Shown in pieces: positions 51,770 to 63,315 of a stretch of DNA of 64,000 nucleotides (position 1 is its first letter; every line of letters begins with the position of its first letter). Source of the DNA: Corynebacterium sp. HMSC074A01 (lineage in GTDB: Bacteria > Actinomycetota > Actinomycetes > Mycobacteriales > Mycobacteriaceae); the NCBI RefSeq assembly GCF_001831515.1, contig NZ_KV825598.1:173806-237805 (forward strand). Direction: 5' to 3'. The notes under the pieces were generated by a model. That model worked only from the letters and a program-made list of their open reading frames with translations, searched no databases and was not told where the DNA came from. Position numbers and translations under genes: made by a program.

Positions 51770-53039
51770 GGTAGTCCTCCTGCTTCGCCATATCCCGTTT
51801 CAGATCGCGGAACGCGGTGTAGTTCGCCAGCACCTCCACACGGCCCGGCGGGCAGGCGCGGATGGCCTTGACCACGTCGTGGACCAGCTCGTGCTCGATG
51901 CCCGCATATAACAGGCGGACCGCCAGGTCCGTGCCGCGCTCGCCGGCGGCCTTGACCGCGATGCCGTCGAAGTCCTCGAATTTTACGTCCCACAGCCAGG
52001 ACACGTCTGCGCCGTCGCCCTGCTGGGCGTTGACGGCGATGACCACGCCGTCGGCGTCGCGGTCCAGCATGGTCAGGGCCTCCTGCCAGCCGGCAGGATT
52101 CTTGGCCAAAAGCAGGCGCACTTCGTGCTCGCCGAGGCCGACGGTGGCGTAGCGGCCGGCGACGTTGTCCACGCCCTCCACGGCGCGCACCGCCTTGTCC
52201 AGGGGCACGTCGTAGGCCTCGACCGCGGCGGCCACGGCCTGGGCGGCGTTGCCACGGTTGGCGCGCCCGGGCAGCGTCAGGTTCAAGGCCACCTCGCCGT
52301 GCGGGGTGGACAGGCTGTACTTATCGACGGTGTACGTCGGCTCAGGGCGGCGGAACTCAGTACCGTCGGCGAGCTTCTCAGTGGCGTACCAGTCGCCGTC
52401 CGGCGTGCGCACCACCGAGCCCGCGCCGCGCGGGTTGGTCACCGAATCGTTGACCCAACCGGCACCGGCGGCAACCCACACCACGTTCGGGTGGCCCCAG
52501 GCCACCGAGGTCATGAGCACGTCGTCGCAGTTGGCAATCACCGTCATCTCCGGGTGGGCCTCGACGCAGGCGCGCAGGGCGCGCTCGATCTTGTTGATCT
52601 CGCCCACGCGGTCGAGCTGGTCGCGCGAGAGGTTGAGCAGTACGAGTGCGTTCGGGTGGAGACTGTCGGCCACGTGCGGGACGTGTAGCTCGTCGACCTC
52701 TAAGGCGATGAGGTTGGCGTCTTGGCCCGCCATGAGCGCGGAGATGATGCCGGCGTCCATATTGTCGCCGCCCTCGTTCGTGGCCACGGTGTGGGTGGTG
52801 CGCAGCGCCTGCACAAGCATGCGGGTCGTGGTGGACTTGCCGTTCGTGCCGGTGACCAGCACTGCAGGGCGGCCACGGCCCAGCCCGTCCATGATGTTGG
52901 GGTCGATGGCACCTGCGACCAGGCCGCCGATCATGCCGCCGGCACCACGGCCGGTGGCGCGCGAGGCGGAAGTTGCAAGCTGTGCTGCTGCGAGCGCGGT
53001 TTTCGTGCGGATGCGGCTGAAGCGTCCTCTCGGATTCAT
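51762..53039 (-). CDS. murT: Lipid II isoglutaminyl synthase, Mur-ligase subunit MurT (no Cys4 zinc ribbon)
   Basis: ATP-dependent ligase that amidates the alpha-carboxyl of D-Glu in lipid II with ammonia from GatD. 425 residues. Mur-ligase P-loop VTGTNGKSTTTRM, NEGGDNM and ALEVDE are visible; the C-terminal DUF1727 domain contains LLLAKNPAGWQEAL. The zinc-ribbon insertion of Firmicute MurT (two CxxC pairs) is reduced to a Cys-free strand region (NPRGAGSVVRTPDGDWY). Amidation matters for LD-transpeptidation in corynebacteria and mycobacteria. Confidence 0.92.
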   Translation of the reverse strand: MNPRGRFSRIRTKTALAAAQLATSASRATGRGAGGMIGGLVAGAIDPNIMDGLGRGRPAVLVTGTNGKSTTTRMLVQALRTTHTVATNEGGDNMDAGIISALMAGQDANLIALEVDELHVPHVADSLHPNALVLLNLSRDQLDRVGEINKIERALRACVEAHPEMTVIANCDDVLMTSVAWGHPNVVWVAAGAGWVNDSVTNPRGAGSVVRTPDGDWYATEKLADGTEFRRPEPTYTVDKYSLSTPHGEVALNLTLPGRANRGNAAQAVAAAVEAYDVPLDKAVRAVEGVDNVAGRYATVGLGEHEVRLLLAKNPAGWQEALTMLDRDADGVVIAVNAQQGDGADVSWLWDVKFEDFDGIAVKAAGERGTDLAVRLLYAGIEHELVHDVVKAIRACPPGRVEVLANYTAFRDLKRDMAKQEDYRG

Positions 53040-53049
53040 GCGCTCTACG

Positions 53050-54060
53050 TTAGTCCACGCTTATTGCAGAACCCATCTCCTCCACGGCCTGCAAAAACTC
53101 CTCGCCGGTCAGGATCGGGATGTCCTTGCGGTGCCCGTGCATCGCCTTGCCCCGCAGCTCGGCACCCTTCGCCAGGGCATCCGAGACCACCAGGGAGCTT
53201 TCGCGGCTGAGCTTTTCGGTGTAGGTCAGGCCGGCGCGCACGGCGGCGTCGATAAGCGTGTCCGGCTCGAGCGCCACATCGTCGGTGACCACGACAACCA
53301 TGCCCTTTTCCAGGCCGGATTGCTTGGTGTACTTGCCGGGGTTGTCTGCGGCCGCGCCGGCGTTCTCCGCGTCCACACGCACCGTGGAGCGCTGCAGGCC
53401 GAAACGATCCGGCGCGAGCTCGTCGGGAGCCCGGCCGGTGACCCCGCCGCGCTCGCGTAGCTGCAAGAACATCGCCACCAGCTTCAGCGTCTGCTCGCGG
53501 GAGAGCTCCGCCTCCGGGCGGCCAGCGCGCTCCACGGAGGCGACCGGGGACTCGGAGGCCACGCCGATCAGGTCCGCGACCGCGTTGATACGCAGGTCGA
53601 TGGGGATCTCGCCTTGGCGACGCGCCACGGCGAGCAGGTCTACGATCTCCGTGGGGCGCGGCACGTGCCCCACGCGCTGGCGGCGGCGCCCGTTGCGCTT
53701 CTTCCGGGAGCGATTCGCGCGTGCGGCGGCGCTCATCGCGCGTCGCGCCTCGCTGACGATGAATCCCCAGGTGGTGGGGGCGTCGAAGGTGATGAGCGTG
53801 CGGTCGTCGAGAAGCTTATCCAGCGTTTTCAAAAACCGGCTGAAGCGCGTCGACTGCGCTACCTCGTGCGCGCTCAAACCGTGCGTGTGGCGGGGGCCCG
53901 GGTCGCAGCCGGGGTTGATCACGGTGTGGAATTCCTCGCCCACGCGCCCGCCATCATCAAAGGTCACGGCATCGATGGTGAGAATCCGCCCGGTCGACGG
54001 GTGGATACCCGTCGTCTGCGCGTAGAGCGCAACATAGGGGTAGGGATCATTCGATGTCAT
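53050..54060 (-). CDS. DnaQ-like exonuclease-fold protein with BRCT domain, catalytic residues degenerate
   Basis: 336 residues. The N-terminal DEDD-exonuclease fold is recognisable (TTGIHPSTGRILTIDAVTF, HTVINPGCDPGPRHTHGLS) but the metal-binding D-x-E of motif ExoI is Y-A-Q (VALYAQTTG), and the ExoII motif is ITFDAPTTWGF. A very basic insert (RANRSRKKRNGRRRQR) could bind nucleic acid. The C-terminal 90 residues form a BRCT domain (GMVVVVTDDVALEP to EEFLQAVEE). Probably a non-catalytic DNA-binding or scaffolding paralogue of the DnaQ-BRCT proteins common next to murT/gatD in actinobacteria. Confidence 0.8.
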   Translation of the reverse strand: MTSNDPYPYVALYAQTTGIHPSTGRILTIDAVTFDDGGRVGEEFHTVINPGCDPGPRHTHGLSAHEVAQSTRFSRFLKTLDKLLDDRTLITFDAPTTWGFIVSEARRAMSAAARANRSRKKRNGRRRQRVGHVPRPTEIVDLLAVARRQGEIPIDLRINAVADLIGVASESPVASVERAGRPEAELSREQTLKLVAMFLQLRERGGVTGRAPDELAPDRFGLQRSTVRVDAENAGAAADNPGKYTKQSGLEKGMVVVVTDDVALEPDTLIDAAVRAGLTYTEKLSRESSLVVSDALAKGAELRGKAMHGHRKDIPILTGEEFLQAVEEMGSAISVD

Positions 54061-54095
54061 TGTTCAGAGTCTAGCGGGGCCGGGGAGCGGCGAAG

Positions 54096-55223
54096 CTACT
54101 CGGCCGGGGAAGACTTCGCAGGCACCTCTGCCTGAGCCTCCGCGACTGGGGACTCGTACGCGCTGTTGTCGCCGACCCACTGCGAGGAAATCGCGATCAC
54201 GCCAGCGATGATCAGCAGGATCAGGATGGCACCCGCAGTCAGGCAGATCGGGTGCAGTGCATGCTTCAACTGCGCTCTCCGTTCTGCTTCGTCCTGCTCG
54301 GCCTGGGACGGGGGCTCAGGCGTCGACTCGGCGGCGAGCGCGGCCTGCGCGGCGTCCTGATCCGTCTTGAACTGCGCGTCCGGAGCAGTCACCGGCGGTG
54401 CCGCAGGAACCTCCGGGGCTTGCGCCTCGTGGTGCTCGGCACCGCCGACACTGGCAGCGGTGCTCGCACCGACGGACACCAGCTCCGGCAGGCGCTCGGC
54501 CTCCGCGAGCGGCAGGTAGGGCACAGGGGAGAGCGCCTGCGGGGCACCGAGCTCCTGGACGCCGTTGAGGTTGACCGTCAGCTCCGCGCCGCCCGCAGCG
54601 GGGGCGTGGTAGCCACGCACCACCATGGCCAGGCCGCGGCGCTCGAGGTTACGCAGCGTCGGGGTGATCTCCGAGGCGGTGCGGCTATCCAGACGTCCGA
54701 CCGCGCCGTTGCCCAGGGAGGCGACGACGTCCCCGGCTTTGTCGAACTCGATGCACACGAGCAGGCTCATGCTGTCATCGACGTCGCGCTCGGCGGCGTC
54801 CTGGTAGTAGAGCACCGTCCGCGGGCCGTTGCCATCCAGCAGGGCCCAGGGCTCCAGCGGCGGCTCGTTCGCCGGGATGCACAGGCCAGGGAGGGGGAGG
54901 CGGAGGCTCAAGGCGATGCCGCCCTCGTCGAAACGCTCGGCGCGTGCGGTGACCTCCGGCGTGAGATTCGCCGCCGCGATGTGCGCGAGCTCCGGGTACT
55001 CCAGGGCCTCTTCCTCGGGGAAGGTGCTGAGGATGCTGCCGTTGTGCTCGACGTAGAAGCCGAGATCCTCGCCGCGCTGCAGGAGCGTGACCTGCACATC
55101 GGCGGTGTCTGCGCCAGCGTTATCCAACAACCGGGTCACCAGTGCAGTATCCACGTCAATAGTGGGAATGCTGTGCACTGCGCCGATTCCGTGGTCGGGG
55201 ACCACGTAGTTGGGGGTCCGCAT
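54096..55223 (-). CDS. Hypothetical membrane-anchored protein (375 aa)
   Basis: Starts MRTPNYVVPDHGIGAVHS. A soluble N-terminal region (1-240) contains two repeats of a strand-rich unit resembling sensory-transduction YbjN-like folds (GFYVEHNGSILSTFPEEEAL; GLAMVVRGYHAPAA). An acidic, Ala/Pro-rich linker (245-325) follows, then a single membrane segment near the C-terminus (CLTAGAILILLIIAGVIAIS) and a short tail. There is no signal peptide, so the bulk is probably cytoplasmic. No known function. Confidence 0.75.
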   Translation of the reverse strand: MRTPNYVVPDHGIGAVHSIPTIDVDTALVTRLLDNAGADTADVQVTLLQRGEDLGFYVEHNGSILSTFPEEEALEYPELAHIAAANLTPEVTARAERFDEGGIALSLRLPLPGLCIPANEPPLEPWALLDGNGPRTVLYYQDAAERDVDDSMSLLVCIEFDKAGDVVASLGNGAVGRLDSRTASEITPTLRNLERRGLAMVVRGYHAPAAGGAELTVNLNGVQELGAPQALSPVPYLPLAEAERLPELVSVGASTAASVGGAEHHEAQAPEVPAAPPVTAPDAQFKTDQDAAQAALAAESTPEPPSQAEQDEAERRAQLKHALHPICLTAGAILILLIIAGVIAISSQWVGDNSAYESPVAEAQAEVPAKSSPAE

Positions 55224-55574
55224 AGTTGGATGCCACCTTACTTCTCGCGGTTGGAACACTCGTGGGTGAAAATCTGCAGCTAAAAGTTGCCTTTTCCTGC
55301 AACTTCTGTGCTGTGCTTATGTTCAAGTATAGGTGTCGACGTTCTTCCTGCGAAGGGCGCGACGCAAGGAGATGTTGAACAGTCGATCAATGTTCTCGTT
55401 GTACCTGCGTTAATTGGCAAAACCATAAAAGTTCCCTGAGTGAGGTAGGTCACTTATGTGGTTTCGCCTGCGTCGACAAGCTAAGAGCTGTGCTTGGAGT
55501 CTGAGGAGAGCGAAACTGCCCCAACCACCCCCTAAAAGGGGTAGTTGGTGGCGGCTGTGTGCGGTCCGGCTAGC
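55224..55574. other. 351-bp non-coding region between the membrane protein and leuA
   Basis: Holds the promoter of the minus-strand membrane protein and the 3' end of leuA. An inverted repeat (AAGTTGC/GCAACTT, 55284-55305) lies about 60 bp upstream of the membrane protein start. A short plus-strand frame from 55456 overlaps leuA and is rejected. Confidence 0.6.
55521..55548 (-). terminator. Hairpin after leuA
   Basis: CCAACCACCCC and GGGGTAGTTGG form an 11-bp stem with one mismatch; on the leuA strand the loop is U-rich. 27 bp beyond the leuA stop. Confidence 0.65.
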
Positions 55575-57494
<1,920 letters not shown>

Positions 57495-57560
57495 TTAGTA
57501 GGTGGCCTGATTCCCGCCGCGGCGTAGAAGGAGTAGCTGCCGATGTGACATGCCAGACAT
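57495..57560 (-). CDS. leuL: leuA leader peptide with four consecutive Leu codons
   Basis: 21 codons, MSGMSHRQLLLLRRGGNQAT-Y; the Leu run is CTA CTC CTT CTA, all codons rarely used elsewhere in this window. Translation may start at the second ATG (57551), which lies 7 bp after a TAAGAT -10 sequence, so the transcript could be leaderless. Ribosome pausing at the Leu codons when leucine is scarce would change folding of the downstream hairpin. Confidence 0.8.
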   Translation of the reverse strand: MSGMSHRQLLLLRRGGNQATY

Positions 57561-57586
57561 CTTACACACCAGCGCGCGCGTGTCAC
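57559..57586 (-). promoter_or_regulatory. leuL-leuA promoter
   Basis: GTGACA (57581-57586) and TAAGAT (57559-57564) spaced by 16 bp. The predicted start coincides with the second ATG of the leader. Confidence 0.55.
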
Positions 57587-57627
57587 GCGCATCACACATT
57601 TATATGCACTTCTGATCTATCTGCCGA

Positions 57628-58479
57628 CTACTTGATACTGACTCGGGTGACCATCGCGGCGCTGAAAAGCATGCCCGCGATGGTCACCACCATGGCCGTC
57701 CAGCCGAGGAAACCGGTGAGTGCGAACTTTTCGCCCAAAAGTACAAGACCCAAGCTCAGGGCCACGAGCGGCTCGACCACCTTCATGGCGGGCAGGGTGG
57801 TGGCCAGCTTCCCGGCCCCGAACGCGTATTGCTGGACGACGGTGCCTAGCACTGCGGAGGCGAGCATCGCCCAGAACTGCCAGGCGCTGAGGATGCCGGT
57901 GATGCCGCCGTGTACGTAGGCGTCGACAGCCACTTTGGAAAAGACGGCGAGGTAGCCGAAAATCGCCCCGCACAGGATGCCAAAAGAGAGGCTTTGGAAG
58001 GCGGCGGAGCGGGAGCGGGAAAACGCGAACGTCGCAAAGAGCCCGGCGAGACCGAGCCCGACGGCGAGCAGCCACTCCCAGGTAGGTGGCGTGCGCTCGC
58101 CGGGGATGGGGCGGCCGACGACCACCACGATGCCCACGAAGGCGGTGAGCAGCACAGACCAGAAGGACGTGGTGGTGGAGAGGCGGCGGCGCTCGACCCG
58201 CGCGGACAGCAGCAGCGTGAGCATGAGCGAGAGCACGAGCACCGGCTGCACCACGAGTAGAGAGCCGAAGGCGAGCGCGACGGCCTGAAATCCGTAGGCG
58301 GCCAGCGCGAGCGAAAGGGAAAACCACCAGGCGGGGCGCTTGAGCGCGCGCAGCGGGGACTCGTTGACCTCACCTTGTTCGCGGCCGGCCCGCAGGATCT
58401 GGTGCCGCCACACGGTGCCCACCGCGATCAGCAGGGCGGAGGTGAACGCAAAGCCGATCGCGAGGAAGTTGTTGTGCAC
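57628..58479 (-). CDS. DMT/EamA-type membrane transporter
   Basis: 283 residues, ten hydrophobic segments in two EamA-like halves (LAIGFAFTSALLIAVGTVW at the start; LVLLGEKFALTGFLGW near the end). The GTG start VHNNFLAIG is chosen; longer upstream frames would run into the divergent lysC promoter. A dispersed palindrome copy (57725-57744) is translated as LLGEK. Position between leuA and lysC is conserved in corynebacteria. Substrate unknown. Confidence 0.82.
   Translation of the reverse strand: MHNNFLAIGFAFTSALLIAVGTVWRHQILRAGREQGEVNESPLRALKRPAWWFSLSLALAAYGFQAVALAFGSLLVVQPVLVLSLMLTLLLSARVERRRLSTTTSFWSVLLTAFVGIVVVVGRPIPGERTPPTWEWLLAVGLGLAGLFATFAFSRSRSAAFQSLSFGILCGAIFGYLAVFSKVAVDAYVHGGITGILSAWQFWAMLASAVLGTVVQQYAFGAGKLATTLPAMKVVEPLVALSLGLVLLGEKFALTGFLGWTAMVVTIAGMLFSAAMVTRVSIK
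57725..57744. repeat. Dispersed AACTTTT palindrome, copy inside the DMT transporter gene
   Basis: AACTTTTCGCCCAAAAGTAC on the plus strand; minus-strand translation LLGEK, same codon phase as the copies in the response regulator and dprE2. Confidence 0.65.
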
Positions 58480-58496
58480 ACAGAATGATATTAGTG

Positions 58497-58511
58497 CGAT
58501 ACCTCGTATCG
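58497..58511. promoter_or_regulatory. 15-bp palindrome between the DMT gene and lysC
   Basis: CGATAC-CTC-GTATCG, 17 bp upstream of the DMT start and 109 bp upstream of lysC. Candidate operator in a divergent promoter. Confidence 0.35.
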
Positions 58512-58620
58512 TGGTTTTCTGCCCGCTATTGTTGGTACACGGACCTGGATCCACTTTTCTTAGAGCAAGAAGCACTATGGGCCGATACGGTTTCGGCCGA
58601 AATGGAAGGCGTAGACAGCA

Positions 58621-59886
58621 ATGGCATTGATCGTGCAGAAGTACGGAGGCTCCTCCCTCGAAAGCGCGGAGCGAATTCGCGCCGTCGCTGAGCGCATCGT
58701 TGCCACGAAGAAGGCCGGCAACGACGTGGTGGTGGTCTGCTCCGCGATGGGCGATACCACCGACGAGCTGCTGGACCTGGCCGCCCAGGTCAACCCCACT
58801 CCGCCCGCGCGCGAGATGGACATGCTGCTGACTGCTGGCGAACGCATCTCAAACTCGCTGGTGGCGATGGCGGTGGCCTCCTACGGCGTGGACGTGCAGT
58901 CCTTCACCGGCTCGCAGGCGGGCGTGATTACCACCGAGCGCCACGGCAACGCGCGCATTATTGACGTCACGCCGGGCCGCGTCCAGGAGGCTGTGGATGC
59001 GGGCAAGATCGCCATCGTCGCGGGCTTTCAGGGTGTGAACCGCGATACGCGCGACATCACCACGCTGGGCCGCGGTGGCTCGGACACCACGGCGGTGGCG
59101 CTCGCGGCGGCGATGGGCGCCGACGAGTGCGAGATCTACTCGGACGTGGACGGTGTCTACACCGCAGATCCGCGCATTGTATCCGATGCGCGGAAGCTGG
59201 ACAAGCTCTGCTTCGAGGAGATGCTGGAGCTGGCCGCATCGGGGTCGAAGATCCTGGTGCTGCGCAGTGTGGAATACGCTCGCGCGTTCAACGTACCTAT
59301 GCGAGTTCGCTCGTCTTACAGTAACGACATCGGCACGCTGGTTGCCGGAGCATTGGAGGATATCCCCATGGAAGAAGCAGTCCTGTCCGGAGTAGCTACC
59401 GACGCTACGGAGGCGAAGATCACCGTCCTGGGTATCCCGGACACCCCGGGTGAGGCGGCGAAGCTCTTCCGTGCGCTGGCGGACGCAGAGATCAACATCG
59501 ACATGGTGCTGCAGAACATCTCCACCCTGGAGGAGAAGAAGACGGACATCACCTTCACGCTGCCCATCCCGGACCGCCCGCGCTGCATGGACCTGCTGAC
59601 CAAGCTGAAGGAGAGCGAGGGCTGGGGCGACGTGATCTACAACGATGACGTGGGCAAGGTCTCCCTGGTCGGCGCTGGTATGAAGTCGCACCCGGGCGTG
59701 ACCGCAGACTTTACCGAGGCCCTGCGCGACGCGGGCGTGAACATCGAGATGATCACCACCTCGGAGATCCGCATCACCGCTGTCGTGCGTGACGCAGACC
59801 TGGCGGAGGCTACCCGCGCTATCCACGACCGCTTTGACCTGGGCGGCGACGAGCCCGCCGTCGTCTACGCAGGCACCGGGCGCTAG
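58621..59886 (+). CDS. lysC: Aspartokinase, alpha subunit (beta subunit from internal start at 59368)
   Basis: Phosphorylates aspartate, the first step to lysine, threonine, methionine and diaminopimelate. 421 residues, the length of C. glutamicum LysC. Kinase domain opens [15 protein letters not shown] and has [16 protein letters not shown]. Two ACT domains form the C-terminal regulatory part ([36 protein letters not shown]). An internal ATG at 59368, preceded by GGAGG, would give the 172-residue beta subunit known in C. glutamicum. Lysine-plus-threonine feedback is expected. Upstream of asd by 49 bp. Confidence 0.96.
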   Translation: MALIVQKYGGSSLESAERIRAVAERIVATKKAGNDVVVVCSAMGDTTDELLDLAAQVNPTPPAREMDMLLTAGERISNSLVAMAVASYGVDVQSFTGSQAGVITTERHGNARIIDVTPGRVQEAVDAGKIAIVAGFQGVNRDTRDITTLGRGGSDTTAVALAAAMGADECEIYSDVDGVYTADPRIVSDARKLDKLCFEEMLELAASGSKILVLRSVEYARAFNVPMRVRSSYSNDIGTLVAGALEDIPMEEAVLSGVATDATEAKITVLGIPDTPGEAAKLFRALADAEINIDMVLQNISTLEEKKTDITFTLPIPDRPRCMDLLTKLKESEGWGDVIYNDDVGKVSLVGAGMKSHPGVTADFTEALRDAGVNIEMITTSEIRITAVVRDADLAEATRAIHDRFDLGGDEPAVVYAGTGR

Positions 59887-59920
59887 CGCCTTTTCGTCGG
59901 ACACCAACTTTTTGCAGTAA

Positions 59921-60967
<1,047 letters not shown>

Positions 60968-61046
60968 GTCACAGGTGGGGCGCCGAAAGGTTACGGTTTG
61001 GTAAAAGAACTTGCCCTTCCCTGAGGTTTAGCCAAGGATGGAAGAC

Positions 61047-61673
61047 ATGAGTTTTTCACGTCGACATTCGCCTGCCCAATTGGTGGCACGCAGCACCGTC
61101 GGCGCTCTACTCGCGGGGGTATGCGTGGCAGCGCCGGGGGCGATGGCTGCCGCAGATGCTGGGGATTGGGCAGATGCCACAATCTCGCCCGGCCAAACGC
61201 TGATCCTGGTGACAGCGGAAGGCAGTGGAGCGTCGCTAAGCATGAGCCCCTCCGATGCATCAACCCTGCCTGCGGGCTGGAGCGTAATCTCCCGCCCGGA
61301 CGGGTTGCGCATGACCGCGCCGACGCGGGCGAAGGAGGGGGAGTTCGCCACCGTCCAGTTCACCGAGCGCGGAGAGGTGATTGATGAAATCCGGGTCTCG
61401 CTCGTGGAGCGCAGCGAGGCACCGCGAAAGAAGTCGACGGCGACCTCCACGGTCGCGCGCGTGGTCGAGTCTGTCGCGGAGCCCACCGTGCGCACCGCCG
61501 AGGAACAGCCGGTCGTGCACACCCCGGCCCCGCAGCCCAGCAGCAGCGCACCGACGCCGACGCCGACTGCGGAAGCTCCGCAGCCGAGCGCGGAGCAGGC
61601 CTCTGCGGATACCGGGTCCGGCTGGTTCAGCGGCCTGGTCGATAAGGTCAATACCTTCTTCGGCCGCGGCTAG
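61047..61673 (+). CDS. Secreted hypothetical protein (208 aa)
   Basis: Starts MSFSRRHSPAQLVARS with GGAAGAC upstream. Signal peptide to about residue 35 (GVCVAAPGAMAAADA). A small beta-rich domain (about 40-120: ISPGQTLILVTAEGSGASLS, MTAPTRAKEGEFATVQFTE) resembles Rib/Ig-like modules, then a Pro/Thr/Ala-rich linker and a C-terminal amphipathic helix (WFSGLVDKVNTFFGRG). No anchor. Follows asd without a terminator and could be read with it. Unknown function. Confidence 0.75.
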   Translation: MSFSRRHSPAQLVARSTVGALLAGVCVAAPGAMAAADAGDWADATISPGQTLILVTAEGSGASLSMSPSDASTLPAGWSVISRPDGLRMTAPTRAKEGEFATVQFTERGEVIDEIRVSLVERSEAPRKKSTATSTVARVVESVAEPTVRTAEEQPVVHTPAPQPSSSAPTPTPTAEAPQPSAEQASADTGSGWFSGLVDKVNTFFGRG

Positions 61674-61693
61674 CGCGCAAGTTACGTACAAAA

Positions 61694-61726
61694 AATGGCC
61701 CGCCTTGGTACAGGCGGGCCATTCTT
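61694..61726. terminator. Bidirectional hairpin terminator
   Basis: AATGGCCCGCC and GGCGGGCCATT around 8 nt, with A-rich and T-rich flanks. Lies between the secreted protein and the convergent YkvI-like gene. Confidence 0.9.
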
Positions 61727-61741
61727 CTGTTTCCGGAAAGA

Positions 61742-63184
61742 CTACAGGCGGGTGCTGCCGCCCTCTTCTGCCTCCGGTTCTTCGCCCGAGGCGGCCTCCT
61801 CGGCTTCCTCTGCGGCGATCATGTCGTCGACTGTGGTGTCGTTCCACGGCTCATCCGGGTTCTTTTCGTACTCCTCCTTGGACTGCGGCTCCGTGTAGGA
61901 GACGTAGACGAGCTCGCCTTCGGGGTCCTCGGGGTCGTACTCGATCTCATCGTCGTCCATGAGCTCCTCGTTGACCTCTTCCTCGAGGGCTTCGACGAAC
62001 TCGTCTTCATCGATGACGGACTTGGAGATCAGGTAGTCCAGCTCCTTTTCGTCGTTCTTGGTAAAGCGCTCGCGCGGATCCAGCTTCAGGTGCATGAGTT
62101 CAAGCGCGCGGCGGCGACGCTTGCCCTCCTTGCGCAGCTTCTGCGCGCCGCGCAGCCATGCGGCAGAGACCACGACGATCAGCAGGATGCCCAGGTAGCC
62201 CAGCACCGGGTAGACGTAGGCGACCAGGTTCTTGAAGCCCACAAACGACAGGACGAAGCCGACAAGGCAGGTCGAGATGAAGATGACGCGGTACTTGTCC
62301 TCGCGGCCGCGCGACAGGCGCTTGCCGAGGGCGTAGAACATGCCGAGCGCGGTGGCGAAGATCATGCCAAAGACCACGACCGCCATGATGAGGCCGAGCG
62401 TCGGGTTGATCTCGTTGATCAAGGTGAGCATCGGCATATCCTCGCCAGCGACCACGTCGATCTTGACCATGAGCGAGGTGGCCAGCAGCATCAGCATCAC
62501 GAGGTAGCCAATGCCGCCCATCAGCCCGCCGAGCCCGGCGGCGCGGGTGTCCAGGTAGTTGCCGCCGATGACCAGCGCCATGGAGACCACGCACATCACG
62601 TTCAGGCCCGTGTAGTTCAGCGCCGCGATCCACCAGTTAGGCAGGGTGGAGTCCACCTGCTCGGTAGCCAGGTTGACGCTCTGCCAGTCAAAATCTGTGG
62701 TGACCAGGGTGTAGGTACAGCCGAAGATGACAAACGCGAGCAGGAACGGGGTCAGCGAGCCGATTGCGGCGGTCACCTTGTCCACGTCGAGCATGCCGAA
62801 GCCTATGACCAGCGCCAGCATGAGCACCGCGCCAATCCAGATGGGGATGCCGAACTGCTGGTTCAAGTTCGAGCCCGCACCGGCGAACATGACAAAGCCG
62901 ATGGAGAACAGGGTAGTGATCGTGGCGATGTCGAGCACCCACGACACGATCTTGCCGGAGATGTTGCCCAGCACCTCCATGTGCTCCTCGGCCTGGAAGT
63001 AGGAGCCGAGCTGGAGGATGGACACACCGGCGATGATCATCAGCACGGAGCCCAGAATCGCTCCGTAGATTCCTTCGGTGCCGAAGGAAGCGAAGTATTG
63101 CAGCGCCTCCTGGCCGGACGCGAAGCCCGCGCCCACCACAACGCCGATGAAGGCGAAGGAGATACCTATTGCGTTTTTAAGCAT
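61742..63184 (-). CDS. YkvI-like APC-superfamily transporter with acidic cytoplasmic tail, copy 1
   Basis: 480 residues. Eleven or so hydrophobic segments in the first 350 residues, beginning IGISFAFIGVVVGAGFASGQEALQYF, the LeuT-fold opening found in the YkvI family. A basic helix (KLRKEGKRRRRALELMHLK) follows, then a 120-residue tail very rich in Glu and Asp. A second copy lies directly upstream on the same strand, so this is a tandem duplication. Substrate unknown; family members are annotated only as putative membrane transporters. Confidence 0.8.
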   Translation of the reverse strand: MLKNAIGISFAFIGVVVGAGFASGQEALQYFASFGTEGIYGAILGSVLMIIAGVSILQLGSYFQAEEHMEVLGNISGKIVSWVLDIATITTLFSIGFVMFAGAGSNLNQQFGIPIWIGAVLMLALVIGFGMLDVDKVTAAIGSLTPFLLAFVIFGCTYTLVTTDFDWQSVNLATEQVDSTLPNWWIAALNYTGLNVMCVVSMALVIGGNYLDTRAAGLGGLMGGIGYLVMLMLLATSLMVKIDVVAGEDMPMLTLINEINPTLGLIMAVVVFGMIFATALGMFYALGKRLSRGREDKYRVIFISTCLVGFVLSFVGFKNLVAYVYPVLGYLGILLIVVVSAAWLRGAQKLRKEGKRRRRALELMHLKLDPRERFTKNDEKELDYLISKSVIDEDEFVEALEEEVNEELMDDDEIEYDPEDPEGELVYVSYTEPQSKEEYEKNPDEPWNDTTVDDMIAAEEAEEAASGEEPEAEEGGSTRL

Positions 63185-63261
63185 GAAATCTTTCCATAAG
63201 AAATCAAAATGTTCAGAGAAACCTTTGCAATAGTATCGTCATTTCCTCTTAATGCCAGTTT

Positions 63262-63292
63262 GGCCGCTTGCTCTTGCATAGAGCAAACGGCC
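63262..63292 (-). terminator. Hairpin between the two YkvI-like genes
   Basis: GGCCGCTTGCTC and GAGCAAACGGCC form a 12-bp stem with one G-U pair and a 7-nt loop, 24 bp after the stop of copy 2. No clear U-run follows. Confidence 0.6.
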
Positions 63293-63315
63293 ATGTGCTG
63301 GGAAAACGTGCGTTC

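Noticed and set aside
58594..58611. Further copy of the AACTTTT palindrome near GTTTCGGCCGAAATGG
   Set aside because: Shares only the CGGCC centre; the arms are not AACTTTT/AAAAGTT.
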